This document shows, piece after piece, positions 35,066 to 43,420 of a stretch of 64,000 bases of DNA. How positions within the stretch are numbered: the first letter of the stretch is position 1; each line of letters opens with the position of its first letter. The notes below the pieces were generated by a model that worked only from the letters and a program-made list of their open reading frames with translations, ran no database searches and had not been told where the DNA came from. The position numbers were made by a program, and so were the translations under genes. Source of the stretch: Pirellulaceae bacterium (GTDB lineage Bacteria; Planctomycetota; Planctomycetia; Pirellulales; Pirellulaceae); the NCBI GenBank assembly GCA_029243025.1, contig JAQWSU010000030.1, forward strand, positions 1-64,000. The letters run 5' to 3'.

Positions 35066-35887
35066 ATGGTTGAAGAAATGGAAAGGCGATTTGTGAAATT
35101 CCCCCAAAATACTGTGCTGGGAATGCTGCATTTACCAGCGTTGCCAGGGAGTCCTGGCAATACGATGACCGTGGACGCGATCGAGACCTTTGCCTTGCGC
35201 GATGCTGAATCACTTATCGACGAAGGCGTGAATGGTCTGATTGTGGAGAATTTTGGCGACGCGCCGTTTTATCCAGCATCCTTACCACCTATCACGGTTG
35301 CTTGTCTGAGCCGGTTGGCTTTTCAAGTGAAACAACGCTATCCCACCATTCCCTTGGGCGTTAACGCCTTGCGAAATGACGGCCGCTCTGCACTCGCCGT
35401 GGCTGCGGCAAGTGGCGCGGATTTCATTCGTGTTAACGTGCTTTGCGGTGCTCGCCTCACCGATCAAGGGCTCATCGAGGGAATCGCTCATGACTTGATG
35501 CGCGATCGACACCATTTCGAAGCCGGGGCGATTCAAGTTTGGGCGGACGTGAACGTCAAACATTCTGCCGCCTTGGCGGACCGACCTGTTGAAGAGCAGG
35601 TTGCGGACACCATTCAGCGCGGCTTGGCGGATGCTGTGATTGCGTCAGGGTCGGCCACTGGCCAGCCCACGGCCCTTGGCGAGGTGAAAAGGTTTCGGCA
35701 GGCGGCCGGGGAAACACCTGTCTTTGTGGGCAGCGGGGTCTGCCGAGATAATGTGCAGCAATTCTTGCTTCATGCCGATGGGGTGATCGTCGGCAGTGCA
35801 TTTAAGGAGGGGCGGTCGGCTACTGAGCAGGTTGATCGAATGGCGGTACGCGACTTCATGCAGCGGGTTGCCGATGCAGCCAAATGA
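35066..35887 (+). CDS. BtpA/SgcQ-family TIM-barrel protein
   Basis: A protein of about 273 residues in the BtpA family. Conserved parts are VLGMLHLPALPGSPG near the N-terminus, GVNGLIVENFGDAPF near residue 60, GADFIRVNVLCGARLTDQG near 125, WADVNVKHSA, and the C-terminal VGSGVCRDNVQQFLLHADG and VIVGSAFKEGR phosphate-binding-like loops. BtpA stabilises photosystem I in cyanobacteria; relatives elsewhere have no photosystem and probably act as metabolic enzymes of the TIM-barrel type. Starts at 35066, 35078 and GTG 35093 are all possible; the last has the best ribosome binding site (GGAAAGG). It lies about 60 bases downstream of the selenoprotein gene, so co-transcription is possible. Confidence 0.85.
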   Translation: MVEEMERRFVKFPQNTVLGMLHLPALPGSPGNTMTVDAIETFALRDAESLIDEGVNGLIVENFGDAPFYPASLPPITVACLSRLAFQVKQRYPTIPLGVNALRNDGRSALAVAAASGADFIRVNVLCGARLTDQGLIEGIAHDLMRDRHHFEAGAIQVWADVNVKHSAALADRPVEEQVADTIQRGLADAVIASGSATGQPTALGEVKRFRQAAGETPVFVGSGVCRDNVQQFLLHADGVIVGSAFKEGRSATEQVDRMAVRDFMQRVADAAK

Positions 35888-35903
35888 AGACCAACCCGCA
35901 TTT

Positions 35904-37016
35904 TCAGCCGCTGCTGCTGATTTCAAACACGGGCTCTCCTAAGACGGTCAGGTCAGGTTCAATTCCCAATCCGGGTGACAAGCTGGCAGACATGCGACCG
36001 TGGTCCCGTTGCGGAGCTCCAGCTGCCGTGCTGACGGTTACGTAGCTGTTGAAGTCGGTGGAAGTGAACAAGAGTTCTGTCGGGGTGCTGTGCGCGAGGT
36101 GTGCAATCGCGGCTGTGGTCACGTCACCTCCCCAACTGTCTTCGATCGTCATGGCAATGCCCAGCGACGCACAGAGATCGCGAGCTTGCCGGGCGCGAGT
36201 CAGTCCGCCAAATTTGCTGATTTTGATATTCACGACGTCCATCGCCAAATCGGCTTTCCCGCGAAACAGCATATCGACACTATCGATCACTTCATCCAGC
36301 ACAAAGGGATGATTGGTTCGGCGTTGAATTGTCAGGCATTCCTCGTAGGCCGCACAAGGTTGTTCGATGTAAACATCAATGTCCTGTACTGCGCGAACCA
36401 CACGCATCGCTTCATGCATCAGCCAGCCAGTATTTGCGTCTGCGATCAGCTTATCGCCCGGCTGCATTCGAGCTGCGACCGCGCGAATTCGCTCGATATC
36501 CACGTCGGGATCACCGCCGACTTTGAGTTGAAACCTACGGTAACCTTCGTCGCGATATTGTTGGACACGCGATGCCATCGCATCTGGATCTTCTTGAGAG
36601 ATCGCTCGATATAAAACAAAATCCTTGCCGTAACGCCCGCCTAAGAGTGAGCAGACGGGTTGGCCGCTGACTTGGCCTAAAATATCCCAACAGGCGATAT
36701 CGATCGGTGATTTGGCATAGGGGTGGCCTTTAAGTGCCGCATCCATTTGTCGGTTCAACTGATCAAGGTGTAATGGATTACAACCGATCAAATGAGGTGC
36801 GATCTCCGCAATTCCAGCTCGACAACCGGCGGCGTACGCGGGCAGATAAGCCGGTCCTAATGGGCAAACTTCGCCCCAGCCTATCAGCCCTGCGTCGGTT
36901 TCTACCCGTACCAGAGTACTGTCAAAGACAGTAACGGATTTTCCACCTGACCAGTTGTAGCTTCCTTCGTGAAGCGGTAGATCGACTTGATATGCCGAAA
37001 TTCGACAGATTTTCAT
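35904..37016 (-). CDS. Enolase-superfamily enzyme (mandelate racemase/MLE type)
   Basis: A 370-residue enzyme of the mandelate racemase/muconate lactonizing enzyme group. Its active-site pattern is readable: Lys165 in RFQLKVGG, metal ligands Asp193 (IADAN), Glu218 (YIEQP) and Asp241 (LDEVID), and Lys268 in NIKISKFGG. The N-terminal cap ([15 protein letters not shown]) and C-terminal [17 protein letters not shown] fit cis-3-hydroxyproline dehydratase and betaine-epimerase-like members, but specificity cannot be called. The ATG at 37016 is chosen; a GTG three codons upstream is possible. It follows an M24 peptidase gene in the same orientation, with a terminator in between, so separate transcription is likely. 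Cytoplasmic. Confidence 0.85.
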   Translation of the reverse strand: MKICRISAYQVDLPLHEGSYNWSGGKSVTVFDSTLVRVETDAGLIGWGEVCPLGPAYLPAYAAGCRAGIAEIAPHLIGCNPLHLDQLNRQMDAALKGHPYAKSPIDIACWDILGQVSGQPVCSLLGGRYGKDFVLYRAISQEDPDAMASRVQQYRDEGYRRFQLKVGGDPDVDIERIRAVAARMQPGDKLIADANTGWLMHEAMRVVRAVQDIDVYIEQPCAAYEECLTIQRRTNHPFVLDEVIDSVDMLFRGKADLAMDVVNIKISKFGGLTRARQARDLCASLGIAMTIEDSWGGDVTTAAIAHLAHSTPTELLFTSTDFNSYVTVSTAAGAPQRDHGRMSASLSPGLGIEPDLTVLGEPVFEISSSG

Positions 37017-37055
37017 ATTTGCCACAGCCGGTTATCGAGGATGGATTGTGAATAC

Positions 37056-37085
37056 AAAAAGGGGGCTCCGAAGATGATTTCGGAG
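37056..37085 (-). terminator. Terminator downstream of the M24 peptidase gene
   Basis: CTCCGAA (37066-37072) pairs with TTCGGAG (37079-37085) around a six-base loop. On the minus strand it is followed by CCCCC and TTTTT. It lies 92 bases past the M24 stop. Confidence 0.7.
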
Positions 37086-37176
37086 TCCGTCGTCAGGCAG
37101 GAATCAACCAGCATTTCCCTCTACTGCCGATTTTCAAGCAGGCCACAACAGGGTACGAGGTAATCACCGACAAGTC

Positions 37177-38343
37177 TTAGGACCAGTCTAGACCGTCTTG
37201 AAGTTGGTTGAAGTTATCGCATCCGTTCGCTGTGACTGCGACCATATCTTCGACTCGGATGCCACCCAGGTCACGGCGGTAAAGACCTGGTTCAATCGTT
37301 AGCACGTCGCCTATGACAAGGGCAGGTCCCTTTTTGTCCAGTAAGGGCGGCTCATGGACCTCCAGGCCGACACCGTGTCCTGTACCATGCGGCATGGCAC
37401 AATACGAATCGGGATCTTGTTCGGAGGGCAATCCTATCTTGAAACCATGTTTCCTGATTGCCTCACAGGTTACCGCATGAACGTTTTCTCCCGTCACCTC
37501 CGGCGCCGTTGCAGCGATAGCCGCTTTTTTTGCATCCACCACCGCAAGATGCATCTTGTTCAATTCGTCTGAAATCTTTCCATGAACGACAGTTCTTGTG
37601 CAATCGCCGTTGTATCGAGTTGCTCGGTTCTGTGGAAAGATATCGATAATCACCGGTTGCTCTGTTTTCAGAATACCCATTCCCAATTCGTGGCAATCAG
37701 CTCCGCTGGGGCCACCTGCGATAATCGCTGGAACATTGGCGTAGCCTCGATCCATGAGCCAGTGATCGACTGCCGTGCGAACCCTTTCGGACGTTAAGGG
37801 TTCACCATCAACGAGTAGTTCGCCATCGTTTTTCGCGGTGGCGGTGGCTACCATTCGACATGCCATTTCCATCGCGCCTTCGGTGGTTTGTTGGGCTTCG
37901 CGTAGCCATGCTAATTCTTGCTCGTCTTTTGCTCGTCGTTGAAGAATGCCCAGTTCGGCATCCAGCTCAACCTCAATTCCTATCTGGCGAGCGAAATCCG
38001 CGTAGATAAAGGGAAGTGAACGATCGGCCCGTACGTGTTGAATCCCATGGCGCCGGAGGCATTCTGCCGCCGCTTGTGCGGTCGCCGTTTCGCGATCTCC
38101 GGATAGACCACCCTCGGGTGTGTAATCCGCTGGACAGGCGATCTGGTCGACACGAGCCGCTTGCCGGGCCCGTCGCATTTCAATGTCACGGAGAATCAGA
38201 ATCGACGTTTCAGTACCGTCGGCCGTGGAAAAACGAATGACGGCCGTCGGATCGCCAACTGAAAAGCGCAGTTGATGGAAAATGGCCGCATTGTGGTCAG
38301 GGATTCCGGCCATCAAAACGGGCGTTTTCTCTTGATTTTTCAT
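37177..38343 (-). CDS. M24-family metallopeptidase (Xaa-Pro dipeptidase-like)
   Basis: A 388-residue cytoplasmic enzyme with the creatinase/prolidase pita-bread fold. A creatinase-like N-terminal domain (about residues 1-140) is followed by the catalytic domain with all five metal positions visible: Asp in VIIDIFPQN, Asp in NGDCTRTVV, His in HGTGHGVGLEVHE, Glu in TIEPGLY and Glu in GIRVEDMV. This set supports an active dinuclear peptidase that removes residues before proline. The ATG at 38343 has no clear ribosome binding site. With the enolase-superfamily gene downstream, a role in proline or hydroxyproline peptide use is possible but only inferred. Confidence 0.88.
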   Translation of the reverse strand: MKNQEKTPVLMAGIPDHNAAIFHQLRFSVGDPTAVIRFSTADGTETSILILRDIEMRRARQAARVDQIACPADYTPEGGLSGDRETATAQAAAECLRRHGIQHVRADRSLPFIYADFARQIGIEVELDAELGILQRRAKDEQELAWLREAQQTTEGAMEMACRMVATATAKNDGELLVDGEPLTSERVRTAVDHWLMDRGYANVPAIIAGGPSGADCHELGMGILKTEQPVIIDIFPQNRATRYNGDCTRTVVHGKISDELNKMHLAVVDAKKAAIAATAPEVTGENVHAVTCEAIRKHGFKIGLPSEQDPDSYCAMPHGTGHGVGLEVHEPPLLDKKGPALVIGDVLTIEPGLYRRDLGGIRVEDMVAVTANGCDNFNQLQDGLDWS

Positions 38344-38567
38344 GGGGATCTGCTCAGGGCCAAGGGCTGTGGCTGGATTTGATCGAGATTATAGCGACTT
38401 GTCGCCAAATGATTCAGTGTCGTTAAATTGCATGAAGTGACGCATAAATATAACAACAAAGGTTTGAATAATCGACGCTAACCCCTTATCTTACGAGTCG
38501 GTGGATTGGAGCAGTTGGGGCACAACCGGATTCATTTCACTTTATTTAGCTGTCAGGAGATACGTTA

Positions 38568-39791
38568 ATGTCACGGAACCTGCGTTTTTTAACAAAAATC
38601 TCAGCGCGTTTATTTCTTGCCTGCGGTCTGCTCTTTGTGACCGCGAATGCTTCTCAGGCAGACCTCTATGGCCATTGGCCGCTCGACGATGGAGAGGGTG
38701 ATACAGCCAAAGACCTCAGTTCGAATGAACAGCATGGCGAAATCTATGATTATGACTTTCTTGGACTGGGTGATGATGGGAGCGTATGGGTTGATGATGA
38801 CGAGCGCGGCATGGTAATGGGTATTGCTGGGGCTTGGGTTGACGCCGGTGAGTTGCCCGTGATGGATTTGGATAACGATTTTTCTTGGGTTCTCTGGACC
38901 AAACAGTCATTCGATGAACCGAGTCCTTCCAACAATATCATCATTGGAAATCGCTTTGGGTTTGGGGGTTCCGATACGTCGCCCCGTGAGTTCATCAAAT
39001 TCACGCCAAATCGATTTGAGTATCACATGAATGCTGGGTTTGATAACGATCTTCAGTATGACCCTTGTGATTGCCCGGAGCGACACATTCCCAGTGACGA
39101 GGAATGGATGCATCACGTGGTGGTCAAAGATGGCGAAGTGATGACTTACTTTCGCGATGGCGAACTCATGAATGACACAGAACTCCTCGACCCGCAGTTC
39201 AGTGAAGATCCGCTTCCCTTTGCTATGGGCGGCCAAGATGGACGCGAGACCTGGACGGGATATCTCAGTGATGTTCGTCTCTATGACCATGCATTGACAG
39301 AAGCCGAAGTCGCCTCGATCTTTAGTGGCGCGCCGGACGGCGATCCGGGTGACTTCAATGGCGATACGGTCATTGATGCGAAGGACATCGATCTGCTAAC
39401 CGCGGAAGTTATTGCTGGTACCAATGACACTTTATTTGATCTAACGGGTGATAACCTCGTCAATCAATTGGATCGCGATGCTTGGGTTAACGATATTAAG
39501 AATACCTGGTTTGGTGATTCCAACTTGGATGGGGAATTCAATTCCACAGATTTCGTCGTCGTGTTTAGCGCAGCCGAATTTGAAGATCAGCTGGAAAAGA
39601 ATTCAGGCTGGGCGACTGGCGATTGGAATGGCGACCTGGAATTCAATAGCAGTGACTTTGTCACGGCTTTCCAGGCTGGCGGATTTGAAGCAGGACCAAA
39701 GGCTGCTGCGGCTCAGCTCGTACCGGAACCCAACACGGCGATCCTGTTGTTGCTAGGCTTCTTAGGCCTTTTTGCCACACGTCGTCGTTAG
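38568..39791 (+). CDS. Secreted LamG/dockerin-like PEP-CTERM protein
   Basis: A 407-residue exported protein. The signal peptide (ISARLFLACGLLFVTANASQA) is followed by a laminin-G/concanavalin-like jelly roll (about residues 32-255, from LYGHWPLDDGEGDTAKD to WTGYLSDVRLYDHALTEAEV). Then come dockerin-like EF-hand calcium repeats (GDFNGDTVIDAKDIDLL, GDSNLDGEFNSTDFVVVF, GDWNGDLEFNSSDFVTAF) and a PEP-CTERM sorting signal (VPEPNTA, a hydrophobic stretch and RRR). The start is supported by AGGAGA at 38555-38560. It probably binds carbohydrate or mediates surface contacts. Its calcium-binding C-terminal part closely resembles that of the 1511-residue CotH protein. Confidence 0.85.
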   Translation: MSRNLRFLTKISARLFLACGLLFVTANASQADLYGHWPLDDGEGDTAKDLSSNEQHGEIYDYDFLGLGDDGSVWVDDDERGMVMGIAGAWVDAGELPVMDLDNDFSWVLWTKQSFDEPSPSNNIIIGNRFGFGGSDTSPREFIKFTPNRFEYHMNAGFDNDLQYDPCDCPERHIPSDEEWMHHVVVKDGEVMTYFRDGELMNDTELLDPQFSEDPLPFAMGGQDGRETWTGYLSDVRLYDHALTEAEVASIFSGAPDGDPGDFNGDTVIDAKDIDLLTAEVIAGTNDTLFDLTGDNLVNQLDRDAWVNDIKNTWFGDSNLDGEFNSTDFVVVFSAAEFEDQLEKNSGWATGDWNGDLEFNSSDFVTAFQAGGFEAGPKAAAAQLVPEPNTAILLLLGFLGLFATRRR

Positions 39792-39820
39792 TCGTTAACT
39801 CGAAAAGATTGTTTTTCCAA

Positions 39821-39850
39821 GTTGGTGCCGCACTTGGTTGCGGCGCCAAC
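39821..39850. terminator. Hairpin between convergent genes
   Basis: GTTGGTGCCGC (39821-39831) pairs with GCGGCGCCAAC (39840-39850), 11 bp with one G-U pair and an eight-base loop. It lies between the PEP-CTERM and Hsp70-like genes and could end both transcripts, though neither side has a T tract. Confidence 0.5.
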
Positions 39851-39867
39851 TGAGCGGAGTACACGAT

Positions 39868-42729
39868 CTAGCGGATCTGTAGCCCTTTCGGAAGTGATTC
39901 ACCAAAGGCCCGTTGCTGTTCAGCAGCATCCAGGCTGCCGCCTTCTTTGACCAAGTGAATCATGTGATCGGCACTGTCGTGATCTGTTAACCAAGCAACC
40001 ACATCGTCGCGGGCTGCTTGGTCGATGTCGCGGAAACGATCCCCTGTTCGACGCGTCAGCTGCATGAGAGCGAATGCTTGGCTCATATCGTTGACATTTT
40101 GATTCATCAAACTCCGGATCCACTTCGTCGCCGTTTCGGCGGCGACGACCGTATTGAGCGGTCCATATAATGGTTCTCGACTTCCAAGGCGGCCAAGAGT
40201 CCAGACGATGGCAGGGCGTACTGATTCCAGTTTTCGCTTGCCCAGGAGATCGACCAGCATTTCCCCTAAGTTGGTTTTGGTTCGTGGAGGTAACAACTCG
40301 AGTGAGGCTAACAGTCGCCAAAGTTCGGCGAATTCAGGAATGGTAAAGTGAGCGTCCCCTTTCACACTGGCCGCTGTCATTCGGCGATGGAGGGCTTTCA
40401 CGGAGGCCAGTAATGGTTCCGCTAGGGCTCGCTGTTGTCCCGCCGGAAGTCCACCCGCAATGCGACGCCAGAGAATCCAGGATTCGGTGCGGCAGACCGG
40501 TGATTTGTGAGCCAGTTTGCCCTGGACCATACGCCAGGTTTCGGTGACGCGCCAATCGTCGACCGACATTCCATAGCCCGGGCGAAGTGCGAAACCAAGT
40601 AGGTTTAACCAACGCGCCTCATGTTGCTGGCTGCGACGGCGCCCCGATTCAAGCTGGATAAGCTCTTCCCAAATGCGTCGCAAGAACGACATCGGCCATG
40701 CGGTGCGTTCCATCTCAGACGCTTCAACAAGTCGTTTGATGAGAGCATTGGGTTTCGATTTGGCGTCTGGTCCAAAGGTGTCTTGAAGTGCGTGCTGGCA
40801 GTTGTGCCACAACGATTCATCCAGAACTCCCTCTTGTTCTCCGGCGGAGGCAGCGGCGTGGCGGTCGGTTTCTGTTGCGGATCGTACGTCAAACTGAAGA
40901 CGCCAGCTACGGTCCCCATCCATCTGTTGCAACCAAAGTTCGATCGTCCCGATTTCGCTCAGTTGGGTGTGAAGACGGACGGGCACCGTGCCTCGTTGGT
41001 TCCGTCGCTGCGATCTGAGTGCGGTGCGTAAGGGTGGCAGAGATTTCATCTGTTCGGGATCAATCTCGATGAATTCTCCTGGTTGGTCTGCCAGGCGAAT
41101 ACTCGACACATGGAGGGGAAATTCGACGGGCTCTGAAATCCGTAAATCAAACTCCAAATCCGATAGCGCAATCGCGTCGCCCGGTTGTGCGGAACCAGGC
41201 ACGACACAAACCCCAGTGGTTGCCTCTCCCGTGCTTGACGATTCGCGATTGCCAACTTCAACGTAATAGCTCCGTGCGAGCCCCGCGGCAATTTTTACTC
41301 CTTTGCCACGACGGACCATGCCGTAATAAGCTGCGCCGCGTGCCACGGCTAAATCGAGTCGATCATTGTCAAGAAGTTGCGGAGACCAGTCATCCGATTC
41401 ATTCCCACGAAACCATTTTTCAATGACGGTTACCAGCCGCTTGCGTATCAGTGGCGAAGCGAAAAGGCCACCGTTTAAAAGAATCAAATCCGGCCTCGCT
41501 GGATCGTAGGGAAGTTCTGCGGATGGATCGCGATCATCGGCGTGCCGATGTGCACGCAGAAAAGCGCTCAGGTATCGCGTGATGGCTGAGTCGGTTGTGT
41601 AGGGCAAGCCAAATTCTTGGAAGCCTGATCGACGTTGATCAGGGTTTTCACTCAAGTCGACTTCTGGGAAAAAACCGTCAATCAGAACCCTTTCCGCTTC
41701 CTCACGTGTCAGTTCAACTCGCAGGCTTCCACCGACCAATTTGCTGCTCATGCTTGGAAGGTTGATCGTTAGGGTTTCGGGTGGATTGTTGCCCAGTAAA
41801 CTTTCCTTTGCCTGGCGACAGCTGCGAACCAGCATGTCCCATTGTCGAGCTTGCAACGGCGATTTGGCCTTCAGTCCGACCTCGAGATGTTTCGCTAGCG
41901 CAAGATCCAGATTGTCACCGCCCAGGATCAGATGGTCTCCAACCGCAATACGGTGAAAGACAACGGCTGCGTCACTGTGATCTTCATTTTGTGCCGCACG
42001 AACCCGAATCAATGTGAAATCCGAAGTGCCCCCACCAATGTCGCAAACTAAGATTTTCTGTCCGGTTTCCACCAGGGATTGCCAGTCATCGCGATGAAGA
42101 TTGACCCAGGCATAGAAGGCCGCTTGAGGTTCCTCGATCAAAACTACTCGCGGCAAATCAGCCAGCGCGGCTGCTTCGACCGTTAACTCACGAGCCACTT
42201 CGTCGAATGAAGCTGGCAACGTGAGGATAATGTCTTGTTCCGACAGGGGGAAATCAGGGAACCGATGGTTCCAGGCGTCTCGTACATGTTGCAAGTATCT
42301 TGCACTCACTTCTATTGGCGAGAGTCGCTCGACGTCATCGGTGCCGTGCCAAGGAAGGATCTCAGCCGTGCGGTCTACCCCCGCATGGCACAGCCACGAT
42401 TTTGCTGACGCAATCATGCGGCCAGGTGCCAACGAACCCTCGTCTCGGGCCATCGATCCGACGACATGTTTTTCTGGTTTTTTTTGCCAAGGCAGGCGGT
42501 AGGCGTCCGTTTGCCCCTCAGCTTGAACTGGCTGAAAATGAAACGAAGGCAGGGTTTCTCGAGCATCCACTTCGCCGGTGGCAACCAGTTGATCGATCGC
42601 GAATGTTTGAACTTGCCAGTCTACAGATTCAGTATCAATGAAGCAGATTGCTGAGTTCGTCGTGCCCAGGTCGATACCGACTACATAACGACTTGGGGAT
42701 TCTTCAAAAGATAGATTTGGATCAGACAT
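39868..42729 (-). CDS. Hsp70-like protein with a long C-terminal extension
   Basis: A 953-residue protein. The N-terminal part is an actin-like ATPase of the Hsp70 family: VVGIDLGTTNSAICF near residue 16, ILVCDIGGGTSDFTLIRV near residue 225 and LLNGGLFASPLIRKRL near residue 420. It differs from DnaK in length and in a large C-terminal half with little resemblance to the DnaK peptide-binding domain, as in the Hsp70-related proteins that carry DUF3731. That half is rich in Trp and Arg and probably helical. The ATG at 42729 lacks a good ribosome binding site. It is transcribed alone. A non-canonical chaperone or a regulatory ATPase is likely; the client is unknown. Confidence 0.8.
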   Translation of the reverse strand: MSDPNLSFEESPSRYVVGIDLGTTNSAICFIDTESVDWQVQTFAIDQLVATGEVDARETLPSFHFQPVQAEGQTDAYRLPWQKKPEKHVVGSMARDEGSLAPGRMIASAKSWLCHAGVDRTAEILPWHGTDDVERLSPIEVSARYLQHVRDAWNHRFPDFPLSEQDIILTLPASFDEVARELTVEAAALADLPRVVLIEEPQAAFYAWVNLHRDDWQSLVETGQKILVCDIGGGTSDFTLIRVRAAQNEDHSDAAVVFHRIAVGDHLILGGDNLDLALAKHLEVGLKAKSPLQARQWDMLVRSCRQAKESLLGNNPPETLTINLPSMSSKLVGGSLRVELTREEAERVLIDGFFPEVDLSENPDQRRSGFQEFGLPYTTDSAITRYLSAFLRAHRHADDRDPSAELPYDPARPDLILLNGGLFASPLIRKRLVTVIEKWFRGNESDDWSPQLLDNDRLDLAVARGAAYYGMVRRGKGVKIAAGLARSYYVEVGNRESSSTGEATTGVCVVPGSAQPGDAIALSDLEFDLRISEPVEFPLHVSSIRLADQPGEFIEIDPEQMKSLPPLRTALRSQRRNQRGTVPVRLHTQLSEIGTIELWLQQMDGDRSWRLQFDVRSATETDRHAAASAGEQEGVLDESLWHNCQHALQDTFGPDAKSKPNALIKRLVEASEMERTAWPMSFLRRIWEELIQLESGRRRSQQHEARWLNLLGFALRPGYGMSVDDWRVTETWRMVQGKLAHKSPVCRTESWILWRRIAGGLPAGQQRALAEPLLASVKALHRRMTAASVKGDAHFTIPEFAELWRLLASLELLPPRTKTNLGEMLVDLLGKRKLESVRPAIVWTLGRLGSREPLYGPLNTVVAAETATKWIRSLMNQNVNDMSQAFALMQLTRRTGDRFRDIDQAARDDVVAWLTDHDSADHMIHLVKEGGSLDAAEQQRAFGESLPKGLQIR

Positions 42730-43420
42730 TATTTCGAATAGTTTTCGGCTTTTCCCTTAGCGATGGCGAAACCGTGCAAACGGCGTGTGGAATGCTAGTG
42801 ATGATAGTCGCTCAGCAGTTTTCGGTACATGACTCAAGGGGGTGATCGGGTTTGTTGTGTGCTTTTTGGGTAGCCCTTGGCATTTAACCAGGAGGGTGCA
42901 TTTGAATGGAAATTTGAAACTTCAATCGAGTGAAGCTTTGCTTGGCTTCATTGAGCTTCTCAACTCTTGTCGATATTGCAGCAAGATCGAAACCGCATGG
43001 CGGAAGAGATCTTTTCGCGGAGATCCGAAGGTGGACGATCCGAAGGTGGACGATCCGCTTCAGAAACGGAAGCTTCCTGGTGAGATTTGCTGTCGATGCG
43101 ACTCCACAAGCCGCTTGAATCCGCCCTCGGGATCGATGGGAAATGCGCCTGTCTGAGTCTGCCGAGATCGGTTCCGGTTCGATTTGGTGCGAGTTGGCAG
43201 TGGTTGATGCGTACCGCGTTTAAAAAAAGCGACGGAAGATTTATGGAGATGTCGCTGATTGGCAACCCGATTTTTTGCCCCGACTCTCGTTGGTGACAAA
43301 AAAATTCTATTGTTTTTCAGTGTCCTTTGGTACGATAGCGTCAGCATTGTCCAACGTAAATCTCTATGCGTGAGTGTGAAAGAATTGGGACTGAACGCCC
43401 AACACAACGAGGCATGGGAA
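42730..43420. other. Long spacer upstream of the CotH protein
   Basis: About 690 bases lie between the divergent Hsp70-like and CotH genes. It contains a 15-bp tandem duplication. An open stretch from TTG 42902 to 43156, with AGGAGG at 42890-42895, could encode an 84-residue basic, cysteine-containing peptide, but composition and family give no support and the tandem repeat lies inside it. I do not call it as a gene. Confidence 0.4.
43022..43051. repeat. 15-bp tandem duplication, 2.4 copies
   Basis: GATCCGAAGGTGGAC occurs twice exactly and then GATCCG follows. Confidence 0.9.

Noticed and set aside
42902-43156. Basic, cysteine-containing 84-residue frame with AGGAGG before a TTG
   Set aside because: There is no recognisable domain, it contains a tandem duplication, and codon usage looks unlike neighbours. 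It is mentioned under the spacer only.
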